Shown: piece after piece, positions 35,311-43,561 of the stretch
Position numbering within the stretch: the first letter of the stretch is position 1
Layout: each line of letters opens with the position of its first letter
Origin: Elusimicrobia bacterium RIFOXYA2_FULL_39_19
GTDB taxonomy: Bacteria; Elusimicrobiota; Endomicrobiia; CG1-02-37-114; XYA2-FULL-39-19
Direction: 5' to 3'
DNA: 47,735 nt
Assembly (NCBI GenBank): GCA_001800285.1
Contig: MGVC01000035.1
Coordinates: forward strand, 1 to 47,735
The notes under the pieces: model-generated
Databases searched by the model: none
Told to the model about the DNA's origin: nothing
Seen by the model: only the letters and a program-made list of their open reading frames with translations
Program-made: the position numbers and the translations under genes

Positions 35311-35659
35311 AATACACAATAAAATTGTAAAAATATATCTGATACTTAAAATAGAAAACTTCTTTATTTTCAAAAAAAACAATAATAAAGATAGTATTTC
35401 CGTAGAGAAACCATCTGAAACAGATTTAATTGAAAAAAATACAATATTTTGTATAAATTGCAGAAGCGAAGGCAGTACTGGAGATACTTATTGTTCATTT
35501 TGCGGAGATAATTTTAGAAATACTGTAAACTATTCTGAGCAAAGCATTAGCGAAGATTTAGCCATTAAAATTCTCCTTATTATTGCTGTTTTGTTGATTT
35601 TAATTTTCATATATTGGCTCTTTTATCCGCAAATGCATCGACATAATTTTGGTTTTTGA
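35282..35659 (+). CDS. Zinc-ribbon membrane protein of unknown role
   Basis: A 125-residue product from this start. The first residues MSLRFKTNLR mimic the MNT protein start MSLLLKTNLR, because the promoter and first codons are a copy of that gene. The middle has a zinc-ribbon-like CINC and CSFC pair (11 residues apart), and the C-terminus a single hydrophobic span (about 88-110) then a His-rich tail. I do not recognise a family. A longer frame begins at ATG 35267, but the alignment with the MNT gene favours 35282. It could be a remnant fusion rather than a functional gene. Confidence 0.5.
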   Translation: MSLRFKTNLRIHNKIVKIYLILKIENFFIFKKNNNKDSISVEKPSETDLIEKNTIFCINCRSEGSTGDTYCSFCGDNFRNTVNYSEQSISEDLAIKILLIIAVLLILIFIYWLFYPQMHRHNFGF

Positions 35660-36101
35660 TCTATTATTCATAAATAATATATTCAAGATTGTAAAAACAA
35701 TCATGCAAATAACAACAAAATGAACAAAATCAATAAAATATATTGTTCTAAAAACAATAACAAATCTATGTTTTTTGAATTAAACAACATAATAAATAAG
35801 TCGTTCCAGTAGATTATTACTCAAAACTGTTCCGACGATTTCCTTTTATTAATTGCATTCGGAATACTGCCGTAATTGAGAACAAGAATTCTTCTCGATG
35901 TGGTTACTAACAATGGCCTTACTTGAAGATTATCCATTTTTCTTACGGTGGATTAATTGTTACTAAACAACCTGAAAACCTACTCTCACTACAACGAATG
36001 TTTTTCTTTTTTTTAACCCTTCTTGACTTTACTCAATGTATTGAGTAAAATTACTCAATGTAAAACCAAGTGCAGCTTTTAGCTTAATCCGGAGGACAAC
36101 T
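35660..36101. other. AT-rich gap with a regulated promoter at its end
   Basis: I see no gene in these 442 bases. The first 200 are very AT-rich and contain AACAAT/ATTGTT words. The middle is unremarkable. The end carries a promoter and operator for the AAA gene (listed separately) and a GGAGG ribosome binding site at 36091-36095. Confidence 0.5.
36023..36059 (+). promoter_or_regulatory. Promoter with overlapping operator for the AAA/DUF4143 gene
   Basis: TTGACT (36023-36028), 17 bp, TAAAAT (36046-36051). The spacer and -10 are occupied by a perfect 10-bp inverted repeat, TTTACTCAAT (36028-36037), GT, ATTGAGTAAA (36040-36049). A third TTACTCAAT half-site follows at 36051-36059. A repressor bound here would block RNA polymerase. 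Confidence 0.7.
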
Positions 36102-37289
36102 ATGTATAAAAGACATGTTTTCAATGAATTATTAAATAGAATTAATGAAAAAAGGAAATTTATTCAGGTATTAGTGGGTCCCAGACAGACCGGTAAAACT
36201 ACTATTTCCAAACAAATAGTTGACGAGATTGATTTACCCAACCATTATGCAGCAGCAGATGAACCTGCTTTAAAAAACACAACTTGGATTGAACAACAAT
36301 GGGAAACTGCTAGGGCAAAAGCTAAAACCTCTAATAAAAAAACATTGTTGGTACTTGACGAGATACAAAAAATCACAAACTGGTCAGAAACCGTAAAAAA
36401 ACTATGGGATGAGGATACTGCCAACAAAACAAATTTGCCTGTAATAATTTTAGGTTCATCACAATTGTTAATGCAAAAAGGATTAACAGAAAGCCTTTCC
36501 GGAAGATTTGAAGTATTACATGTAACACACTGGGCTTTTAACGAAATGAAAGCCGCTTTTGGATGGGATATTGATAAATTTATATTTTTTGGCGGTTATC
36601 CTGGCAGCGCGCTTCTTGTTGAGGATGAAACCCGTTGGAAAAATTATATCCTGGACTCACTTATTGAAACAACTATTTCAAAAGATATTCTTTTAATGAC
36701 AAGAATTGATAAACCTGCCTTGATTAAAAGATTATTTGAGTTAGGATGCGCCTATTCGGGACAAATCCTTTCATATCAAAAAATGCTTGGACAATTACAG
36801 GATACCGGCAACACAACAACACTAGCCCACTATCTTGATTTACTGGAAAAAGCAGGGTTATTGACCGGCCTACAAAAGTATTCAGGCCAGCACATACGTC
36901 AGAGAGGATCAAGCCCAAAATTTCAGGTCCTAAACAATGCTCTGTTGTCCGTTCATCTGGATTTAACCTTTAAGGAAGCTTTCAAAAACAAAGAATTGTG
37001 GGGCAGACTCTTAGAATCAGCAGTCGGCTCTTACCTTGTAAACAATGTAAAAGGAAAAAATATTAAACTGTTTTACTGGCTTGGAAATAATCGTGAAGTT
37101 GACTTCGTGCTCAATAAAGGGAAATCATTGGTTGCCATAGAAGTAAAAAGTGGAAACAGGAAAACAAATTTGCCCGGTATTGATTTATTCTCAAAGAAAT
37201 TCAAAACAGTTAAAAATCTGCTCATAGGTGAGCAGGGCATAAAAACTGAAGAATTTGTTTCAATTCCGGTTGAAACCTGGTTTGAATAG
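36102..37289 (+). CDS. AAA-family ATPase with DUF4143 domain
   Basis: The 395-residue protein begins with Walker A GPRQTGKTT (26-34) and Walker B LLVLDEIQK (82-90), followed by GSSQLLM and SGRFE. The C-terminal half is the DUF4143 region: NREVDFVLNKGKSLVAIEVKSG, which has the acidic/Lys pattern of a PD-(D/E)xK nuclease fold. These proteins are widespread in bacteria and often near mobile or defence genes; the function is not established. The upstream promoter has a tight operator. The stop codon lies inside a 45-bp direct repeat that recurs at 38592. Confidence 0.9.
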   Translation: MYKRHVFNELLNRINEKRKFIQVLVGPRQTGKTTISKQIVDEIDLPNHYAAADEPALKNTTWIEQQWETARAKAKTSNKKTLLVLDEIQKITNWSETVKKLWDEDTANKTNLPVIILGSSQLLMQKGLTESLSGRFEVLHVTHWAFNEMKAAFGWDIDKFIFFGGYPGSALLVEDETRWKNYILDSLIETTISKDILLMTRIDKPALIKRLFELGCAYSGQILSYQKMLGQLQDTGNTTTLAHYLDLLEKAGLLTGLQKYSGQHIRQRGSSPKFQVLNNALLSVHLDLTFKEAFKNKELWGRLLESAVGSYLVNNVKGKNIKLFYWLGNNREVDFVLNKGKSLVAIEVKSGNRKTNLPGIDLFSKKFKTVKNLLIGEQGIKTEEFVSIPVETWFE

Positions 37290-37328
37290 TATAGTAACTT
37301 TGTGAACGGCATAATGAATGGTATATTA
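37284..37328 (+). repeat. Left 45-bp direct repeat flanking the MNT-HEPN module
   Basis: GAATAGTATAGTAACTT...GGCATAATGAATGG recurs at 38592-38636 with about five mismatches. The left copy contains the stop of the AAA/DUF4143 gene. Confidence 0.8.
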
Positions 37329-37427
37329 TCAATATTCAGCTTAAAAAATGTTTAATTGGGTAACAATAGTTTGAATTAGGTAATTTAATAGGTGGTAATA
37401 TGCGGGGCTTTGATTTCCACTATTTCA

Positions 37428-37446
37428 TGTTGTATAATATACAACA
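37428..37446. promoter_or_regulatory. Palindromic operator over a -10 box of the MNT gene
   Basis: TGTTGTAT (37428-37435), AAT, ATACAACA (37439-37446) is a perfect 8-bp inverted repeat, and TATAAT (37433-37438) sits at its centre. The first gene product has an N-terminal winged helix, so self-repression is plausible. Confidence 0.65.
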
Positions 37447-37483
37447 CATGATGTAAATATTACAACAATGGAGCTAAAAGAAT

Positions 37484-38047
37484 ATGTCTTTACTGCTTAA
37501 AACAAACCTCAGAAAAAAACTCTTAGCCTATTCATTCACACACCCGGATGAAGCCTACTATTTAAGGGAATTAGCGCTGTTTATAGATGAAGACCCCGGC
37601 AATCTTTCAAGGGAGCTTAAAAGATTGGAAGAAGACGGTCTTTACAGTTCTACAACCAGAGGAAAACTTAAATTCTATTCATTAAACAAGAAATACCCGC
37701 TTTATGCTGAATATAAGAAAATAATTTTTAAAACAGAAGGGGTGGAAGGCAGTTTAAAAAACCTTGTTGGTTTGTATAAAGACATTACATTTGCCTGTAT
37801 TTATGGTTCTTATGCCAAGGATAAAGAAAAGAAAACTTCTGATATAGATTTGCTGCTTGTAGGCAAGTTTCCTGTAAATGACCTTACCAATAAAATACGT
37901 GAGCTGGAATCAAAACTAAACAGAGAAATAAATTTTAATTACTATTCAAAAGAAGAGTTTGAAAAAGAAAGAAAAAAGGCAGGGTCCTTCCTTGATTTAG
38001 TCTTAAATGGCAAAAAGATTGTCCTAAGAGGTAGTTTCAATGATTGA
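37484..38047 (+). CDS. wHTH-MNT nucleotidyltransferase (toxin-antitoxin type)
   Basis: This 187-residue protein couples a winged helix-turn-helix (about 8-75, EAYYLRELALFIDEDPGNLSRELKRLEEDGL) to a minimal nucleotidyltransferase domain with GSYAKDKEKKTSDIDLLLVG (108-127; Gly108-Ser109 and Asp120/Asp122). In MNT-HEPN systems the MNT protein acts as antitoxin by adenylylating the HEPN RNase; here that is an inference from the family. The stop overlaps the HEPN start by 8 bp. The palindrome at 37428 may be its own binding site. Confidence 0.9.
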   Translation: MSLLLKTNLRKKLLAYSFTHPDEAYYLRELALFIDEDPGNLSRELKRLEEDGLYSSTTRGKLKFYSLNKKYPLYAEYKKIIFKTEGVEGSLKNLVGLYKDITFACIYGSYAKDKEKKTSDIDLLLVGKFPVNDLTNKIRELESKLNREINFNYYSKEEFEKERKKAGSFLDLVLNGKKIVLRGSFND

Positions 38048-38507
38048 CAAGCTAATTATTGCCTTGGAAAAACAAGGTAAATTAAAAAAGCAGAGTGTTG
38101 GTATTATTCAAATAGAAGCATTGCTTAAAGAAGCTATTTTAGATTTGGAAGAAGCAAAGACAATTGTTGATATTGCCCAAAGAGCAACCTATTTATTAGC
38201 TTACACAGCAATGTTGAAGGCAGGACGAGCCCTGGTTTTTTTAAAGGGCTATACTCCTTCTGATGGAGCTCAGCATAAAACGGTAGTTGAGATAACCAGC
38301 GCAATTTTGGGAGACAAATATAAAGATTTAACCGAACAATTTGAAACCATGCGCAGAAAAAGAAATGACTTGACATACCAGGCAGGAACATTGCTTTCAA
38401 AAGGAGAATCAAAAAAAGCATTCTCTGATGCAATTTCCTTGGTTCAGGAAATATTAAAAGAAGTGAAATCCAAAAACCCGCAATTAGAACTAGATTTCTT
38501 GATTTGA
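38040..38507 (+). CDS. HEPN domain protein, partner of the MNT gene
   Basis: The 155-residue helical protein shows the HEPN layout: LLKEAILDLEEAKTIVDIAQRATYLLAYTAMLKAGRALVFLKGY, HKTVVEITSAILG and ETMRRKRNDLTYQAG. The active RNase motif RxxxxxH appears as RNDLTY (108-113), with Tyr where His is normally placed. That variant may lack RNase activity or belong to a subgroup in which Tyr is normal. It overlaps the MNT gene by 8 bp, as expected for a two-gene toxin-antitoxin unit. Confidence 0.88.
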   Translation: MIDKLIIALEKQGKLKKQSVGIIQIEALLKEAILDLEEAKTIVDIAQRATYLLAYTAMLKAGRALVFLKGYTPSDGAQHKTVVEITSAILGDKYKDLTEQFETMRRKRNDLTYQAGTLLSKGESKKAFSDAISLVQEILKEVKSKNPQLELDFLI

Positions 38508-38654
38508 AAGAACGTGATAATAACTGAATAAACATGATAATAAACGTGATAATATCTCATGAATCACTTGGTCAATCAGCCAAATGGAAACGAATAGTAT
38601 AATAACTTCGTGAATGGCATAATGAATGGGATATTTATAAAGAAATTAATTTTT
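38508..38654. repeat. Gap with stuttered words and the right direct repeat
   Basis: GTGATAATAA-type words recur three times (38515-38560). The right copy of the 45-bp direct repeat (38592-38636) ends the module. Confidence 0.6.
38592..38636 (+). repeat. Right 45-bp direct repeat flanking the MNT-HEPN module
   Basis: Matches 37284-37328 at about 40 of 45 positions. The distance between the copies is 1308 bp, and the MNT-HEPN pair is enclosed. Confidence 0.8.
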
Positions 38655-39587
38655 ATGAAGAAAAGATTTATTTTAATATTTTTCGTTCCATTTTTTATTG
38701 GGTGTATCCATAGCGGCACTGTATATAGGGTTACTGAAACCAAAGATAAAGATGGCCGAATATTAACTGAACGGTCAGAATTTCATAATGAATCTGATAC
38801 CACCCGCCAGTCATCAAGTAGTAGATCAAGTATCATGGAAAATCCATTTGACACCATAAAAAACAAAAAATCGGATAAAAATGACCATGAACCCATGTAT
38901 AAATTTAATATAAGTACATTTGGATTTGTTCCTGACAATGAACCCTATGAACCTGAAGATAGCGATTATCCTTTAACTACTTCTATTTCATATGGATCAT
39001 CAAGGCTGTGGAGTGATTTTACAAGTAATTTTAATACCAATTTTATGCCTATTTCTAAATGGAAAAACTCATTGCCAATCGGAGGGAAGGGTTATGAGTT
39101 TGAATGCTGGATAAATGACAGGCAAGATCACAGCAATTCTGCTTACGGAATGAAGATTTCAAATTACTCAAATAATCTGACAAATAACCTGATGACAGGT
39201 AATGGATATTATGTTTCTGAAAATATTAAGTCAGAATTGTTTACGTTTTCGCTAAATAAAAAAAGTTATTTTTATGACTTTTTATATGGTGTTTTTGGGT
39301 TTGGCGTAACCTCATATAAAATAAAAACTAATGTATCAACAAACCTTCCCCAATATAGTTATGAAGGTATAGAAGGAAATAGCACATATGTCGTGAACAA
39401 TTTAGGATTGGGTGTTTTATGGCCGCAATATAAAGTATTTAAGTTAAAAATAGAACTAGGTTGCGTAATACCATTAAATAATATTAATTTTATAATACCT
39501 CTAAGTGACCTTAATATTGAAGAATCGTCTTCAGATTATATTAACATTGGATGTCATTATAATTTTGGTTACAATTCAGAAGAATAA
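38655..39587 (+). CDS. Lipoprotein of unknown function
   Basis: From this ATG the product is 310 residues with a lipoprotein signal (MKKRFILIFFVPFFIGCIHSG; Cys17 in a FIGC lipobox). A charged, Ser-rich linker follows (about 30-75), then a region rich in Tyr, Asn and Gly with alternating hydrophobic residues, ending NIGCHYNFGYNSEE, which suggests a beta-barrel or beta-sandwich. I do not recognise a family. The frame is open from ATG 38610, but that falls inside the direct repeat and would put a weak sequence before the signal peptide, so I chose 38655. Confidence 0.65.
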   Translation: MKKRFILIFFVPFFIGCIHSGTVYRVTETKDKDGRILTERSEFHNESDTTRQSSSSRSSIMENPFDTIKNKKSDKNDHEPMYKFNISTFGFVPDNEPYEPEDSDYPLTTSISYGSSRLWSDFTSNFNTNFMPISKWKNSLPIGGKGYEFECWINDRQDHSNSAYGMKISNYSNNLTNNLMTGNGYYVSENIKSELFTFSLNKKSYFYDFLYGVFGFGVTSYKIKTNVSTNLPQYSYEGIEGNSTYVVNNLGLGVLWPQYKVFKLKIELGCVIPLNNINFIIPLSDLNIEESSSDYINIGCHYNFGYNSEE

Positions 39588-39621
39588 CTGTTAACTTTAT
39601 TTTGTACCTAATCAAAAACCT

Positions 39622-40584
39622 ATGTTACTTGAAGTAAACAACCTTAAAACCTATTTTTATGCTGATAACCGCATATCCAAAGCGGTAGACGGCGTATCTT
39701 TTACGCTTCAACAGGGTAAAACTCTGGGCATTGCCGGTGAAAGCGGGTGCGGAAAAAGCCTGACAGCGCTTTCAATTCTGCGGCTGGTGCCTGCTCCCGG
39801 AAAAATAACCGGAGGAAGTATAGTTTACAATGGCGAAAATATTACCAATAAACCTGAAAAAGATATGCGCCATATCCGCGGAAAAGAGATATCAATCATT
39901 TTCCAGGACCCGCAAACCTCATTAAACCCCGTTTTCACAATAGGCAATCAGATTACTGAAGCAATAGAATTACACACTCCTGAGTTTAAAAACAATTCAA
40001 AAATAATAGCTGTAGATATGCTTTCAAAGGTGGGTATTCCAAACCCGGAAATGCGGTTTGGCCAGTATCCTCATGAGCTTTCCGGAGGCCAGCAGCAGAG
40101 AGCCATGATAGCCATGGCTTTGGCTTGCAAACCAAAACTGCTTATAGCGGATGAGCCTACAACCGCGCTGGATGTAACCGTACAAGCACAAATACTGGAC
40201 CTGCTGGAAAAAATACAGAAAGAGATGGGACTGTCAATTATTTTTATTTCCCATGATTTAAGTGTGCTTAAAGATATAACGGACACTATGGCCATAATGT
40301 ATGCCGGCAGGATAGTAGAAGACGGCCTAAGCAGCCTGCTTTACGCAAATCCTCTGCACCCTTATACAAAAGGGTTATTTGAAACTTTGCCTTCTTTGCG
40401 GGGAAAGGGCACGCGGTTAGCGACCATACCAGGCAGAGTGCCCGATGTATGGGATTTGCCAAACGGGTGTAAGTTTCACCCGCGCTGCGCGCATAAGATG
40501 GCAATTTGTGAAAAAGAAGAACCGGAACTCAAAGAAATAGAAAAAGAACATAAAACAGCCTGCTGGCTTTATAATAAGCGATGA
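39622..40584 (+). CDS. oppD: Oligopeptide ABC transporter ATP-binding protein OppD
   Basis: The 320-residue ATPase has Walker A GESGCGKS, Q-loop FQDPQTSLNP, signature LSGGQQQR, Walker B LLIADEPTTALD and the H-loop ISHDLSVL. The C-terminal oligopeptide-type extension with CKFHPRCAHKMAICEKEEPEL distinguishes Opp/Dpp ATPases. It forms a heterodimer with OppF and powers the OppB/OppC channel fed by OppA. The five genes lie together here in the order D, F, A, B, C, and the family is typical of peptide uptake. Confidence 0.96.
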   Translation: MLLEVNNLKTYFYADNRISKAVDGVSFTLQQGKTLGIAGESGCGKSLTALSILRLVPAPGKITGGSIVYNGENITNKPEKDMRHIRGKEISIIFQDPQTSLNPVFTIGNQITEAIELHTPEFKNNSKIIAVDMLSKVGIPNPEMRFGQYPHELSGGQQQRAMIAMALACKPKLLIADEPTTALDVTVQAQILDLLEKIQKEMGLSIIFISHDLSVLKDITDTMAIMYAGRIVEDGLSSLLYANPLHPYTKGLFETLPSLRGKGTRLATIPGRVPDVWDLPNGCKFHPRCAHKMAICEKEEPELKEIEKEHKTACWLYNKR

Positions 40585-40700
40585 TGTGTACTGCAGCGAT
40601 GAAGCGATGAAGTAAATGAAATTGTTGATAAGATGACATGTTTATAACTATCGTGTTTTTCCTTGTCAACTTATAAACCTATAAACGTATAAACCATTTT
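40585..40700. repeat. Stuttering element between oppD and oppF
   Basis: GCGATGAA repeats, then TTGATAAGATGA, GTTTATAAC, and the complements TTATAAACC and TATAAACC. It shares words with 32000-32090. A 117-bp insertion inside an operon is larger than the spacing of most operon genes here. Confidence 0.55.
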
Positions 40701-41657
40701 ATGCTTGAAATTAAAAATTTATCCAAACATTACACTATCCGTGAAAGCGGCGCCCTGGCAAACATCTTTTCTACTCCTAAACGTAAACTTAAAGCAGTGG
40801 ATGATGTTTCTTTTGCGGTAACTGAAGGCGAAACTGTAGGGCTGGTAGGTGAATCCGGCTGCGGCAAAACTACTCTGGGCAGGACTATTGTAAAACTTAT
40901 TGAACCAACCGGCGGTGAGGTGTATTTTGAAGGGAAAAATGTGTTTGGTTTAAACAACGCTGAATTAAAAACTTACAGAAAAAAAGTACAGATAATATTT
41001 CAGGACCCGTATAGCTGCCTTAACCCAAGGATGAAAATAGAATCCGTTGTTACCGAAGGGCTGGTTATTCACTCAGAACTAAAAGGCGTACACAGGAAGC
41101 AGAAAGCTAAAGAACTACTTGAACTGGTGGGGCTTTCCGGTGAACTAGCCGGTAAATACCCGCATGAGTTTTCCGGAGGCCAGCGGCAGAGGATAGGCAT
41201 AGCCAGGGCGGTTTCTTTGAATCCTTCCTATATTATATGTGATGAACCGGTTTCATCTCTTGATGTATCGGTACAGGCGCAGATAATCAACCTCTTGATT
41301 GATTTGCAGGAAAAGTTTAAACTTGGTTATATTTTCATATCGCATGATTTAAGCGTTGTTAGGTATTTAAGCCATAAAATAGCGGTGATGTATCTGGGAA
41401 AGCTGGTAGAGTTTGCCGATACGGCAGAATTGTTTAGTAATCCGCTTCACCCGTATACGAAATTATTGTTTTCATCTTTACCGGAAGAACATAAAAAGAA
41501 TAAGGCTGAAATAAATGATATTTCAGCAGCCGCCGCTGGCGGCGGCTGCCTGTTTTACCCCAGGTGCCCGGAAGCTAAACCAGAGTGCGGGGAAACAGTA
41601 CCGGAACTAAAAGAAATAAATGGAGGTCATAAAGTATCATGTATAAACTTAAAGTAA
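40701..41657 (+). CDS. oppF: Oligopeptide ABC transporter ATP-binding protein OppF
   Basis: A 318-residue partner ATPase: Walker A GESGCGKT, Q-loop FQDPYSCLNPR, signature FSGGQRQR, Walker B YIICDEPVSSLD and ISHDLSVV. The C-terminal Cys cluster CLFYPRCPEAKPECGETVPELK is present. The oppA frame begins before its stop: ATG 41639 overlaps by 19 bp and follows a GGAGGT, so the two are probably coupled. It pairs with OppD. Confidence 0.96.
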   Translation: MLEIKNLSKHYTIRESGALANIFSTPKRKLKAVDDVSFAVTEGETVGLVGESGCGKTTLGRTIVKLIEPTGGEVYFEGKNVFGLNNAELKTYRKKVQIIFQDPYSCLNPRMKIESVVTEGLVIHSELKGVHRKQKAKELLELVGLSGELAGKYPHEFSGGQRQRIGIARAVSLNPSYIICDEPVSSLDVSVQAQIINLLIDLQEKFKLGYIFISHDLSVVRYLSHKIAVMYLGKLVEFADTAELFSNPLHPYTKLLFSSLPEEHKKNKAEINDISAAAAGGGCLFYPRCPEAKPECGETVPELKEINGGHKVSCINLK

Positions 41658-43555
41658 TTAGACAGCTTGAATCTGGTGACAATAATTTTTCTTTGTCATT
41701 CCCGCGCAGGCGGGAATCCAGGGATTTTAAAGCCGTAGATTCCCCGGTCAAGCCGGGGAATGACAACTTCTGGTTAGTTTTATTGCATGGCAAAAACACA
41801 CTACTTGCGTGTTTGTTTTTATCTTTTTTTCTTTTTACCGGATGCGCGAATAAAACAGGCACGGATAATATTATCCGCCTGCCAATGCAAACCGATATAA
41901 AAGGTTTTGACCCGGCCTATGCAGAAGACCTGTATTCGCATACCGCTATGGCACAAATTTATGAAACATTGCTTCAGTATGCCTATCTTGAACGACCCTA
42001 TAAAGTTGAACCACTGCTTGCTGACGGGATGCCTGAAATATCAAAAAACGGGCTTACTTATACTTTTAAAATCAAAAAAGGAGTAATCTTCCAGGATGAT
42101 AAATGCTTTCCAGGCTCCAAAGGCAGAGAACTCACGGCAGATGATTTTGTATATTCATTCAAAAGAATTGCAGATATGAATACACGTTCTACCGGTTGGT
42201 GGGTATTTGACGGCCGCATAGAAGGGTTAAATGAATTCCGTGAAAAAACAAAAGACAGCCCCAAAACAGATTACACCATAGATGTTGCGGGTTTAAAAGC
42301 TGTTGATAAATATACCCTGAGGTTTAAACTCACAAAACCGCACCCGCAATTTTTGTATACCTTAACTATGATGTATACCGCGGTTGTTGCCAATGAAGCC
42401 GTAGAAACTTACGGCCAGGAGTTTTTAAACCATCCGGTAGGCACGGGCCCTTACAAACTAACCAAATGGACCAGAAACTCAAGAATTATTTTTGATAAAA
42501 ACCCAACTTTCAGACAGGAGTTTTACCCGGTAACCGGCGAAACCACTGATAAAACAAATGGACTGCTTGTTGATACCGGTAAACAAATTCCTTTTATAGA
42601 TAGAATAGTATACATTGTTTATCTTGAAGAACAACCGCTTTGGCTGAACTTTCTTAAAGGAAACATTGACCGTTCAGGCATACCCAAAGACAGTTATTCA
42701 AGCGCTATAAACGCTTCCAAGGAACTTATGCCAGAGCTGCAGGAAAAAGGTATAAAACTATGGAAAGTTCCTATGCTTGATGTAACTTACACAGGGTTCA
42801 ATATGGAAGACCCGGTATTAGGCAAAAATTTAAAGTTAAGGCAGGCAATTTGTTTAGCCCACGATATAAACAAGGTTATTGATTTGTTTTATAACGGCCG
42901 TGCTATACCTGCCCAGGGACCTATTCCACCGGGCCTTGACGGTTATGACCCGGAGTTTAAAAACCCTTATCAGAGTTTTGACCTTGAGAAAGCAAAACAA
43001 TTACTGGACCAGGCAGGGTATCCCGAAGGTAAGGGGCTGCCGGCGCTTGCTTTTGAAGCAAGCGGTTCAGGGACGATAGACAGGCAATGGGCCGAACTGT
43101 TTAAAAAAGAAATGGAAGCTGTAAACATAAAGGTTAATGTAAACTATAATACCTGGCCAGAATTTCTGGATAAATTAAATAAGAAAAAAGGCCAGATTTA
43201 CGGGCTTGCCTGGGGAGCAGATTATCCTGACGCAGAAAATTTTCTGCAGTTGTTTTACGGGCCAAATGCAGCAAACGGGCAGAATAATACAAATTATAAA
43301 AACCCTGAATTTGACCGGCTTTATGAAAAAATAAGCACTATGCCGCCGTCTGGCGAAAGAACAAAAATTTATAAACAGATGGTAAAAATTGTCACCTCTG
43401 ACTGTCCCTGGATATTTGGCGCGCATAGAATGTCGTTTGCGTTAAGCCAGCAATGGGTAAAAAATTATAAACCCAATGACGTAGCCACCAATCTGCTGAA
43501 ATATTACAGAATTGATACGCAGGAACGCGCCAAAATGCTGAAAGAAAGATTCTAA
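41639..43555 (+). CDS. oppA: Oligopeptide-binding lipoprotein OppA
   Basis: The extracytoplasmic solute-binding protein (SBP_bac_5) is 638 residues from this start. The hydrophobic signal core LLACLFLSFFLFTGC ends in a lipobox Cys69. Later come PYKLTKWTRNSRIIFDKNPTF and YPEGKGLPALAFEASGSG with DYPDAENFLQLFYG. The N-terminal part before the hydrophobic core (residues about 19-43, SFPRRRESR and VKPGND) is encoded by a palindromic repeat inserted in frame. GGAGGT precedes ATG 41639, but TTG 41783 would give a plain 21-residue signal, so the true start is uncertain. Confidence 0.92.
   Translation: MYKLKVIRQLESGDNNFSLSFPRRRESRDFKAVDSPVKPGNDNFWLVLLHGKNTLLACLFLSFFLFTGCANKTGTDNIIRLPMQTDIKGFDPAYAEDLYSHTAMAQIYETLLQYAYLERPYKVEPLLADGMPEISKNGLTYTFKIKKGVIFQDDKCFPGSKGRELTADDFVYSFKRIADMNTRSTGWWVFDGRIEGLNEFREKTKDSPKTDYTIDVAGLKAVDKYTLRFKLTKPHPQFLYTLTMMYTAVVANEAVETYGQEFLNHPVGTGPYKLTKWTRNSRIIFDKNPTFRQEFYPVTGETTDKTNGLLVDTGKQIPFIDRIVYIVYLEEQPLWLNFLKGNIDRSGIPKDSYSSAINASKELMPELQEKGIKLWKVPMLDVTYTGFNMEDPVLGKNLKLRQAICLAHDINKVIDLFYNGRAIPAQGPIPPGLDGYDPEFKNPYQSFDLEKAKQLLDQAGYPEGKGLPALAFEASGSGTIDRQWAELFKKEMEAVNIKVNVNYNTWPEFLDKLNKKKGQIYGLAWGADYPDAENFLQLFYGPNAANGQNNTNYKNPEFDRLYEKISTMPPSGERTKIYKQMVKIVTSDCPWIFGAHRMSFALSQQWVKNYKPNDVATNLLKYYRIDTQERAKMLKERF
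41693..41766. repeat. REPIN-type repeat in the oppA signal-peptide region
   Basis: Outer arms TTGTCATTCCC (41693-41703) and GGGAATGACAA (41756-41766) enclose inner stems CCCGC/GCGGG and CCCCGG/CCGGGG. The TTCCCGCxxxGCGGGAATCC pattern is a repeat seen in many bacteria, recalled and not searched. It codes for the FPRRRESR peptide in this frame. Confidence 0.8.
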
Positions 43556-43561
43556 AAAACT

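Noticed and set aside
38610-38654. Upstream ATG of the lipoprotein gene
   Set aside because: It lies within the 45-bp direct repeat and would displace the lipoprotein signal from the N-terminus.
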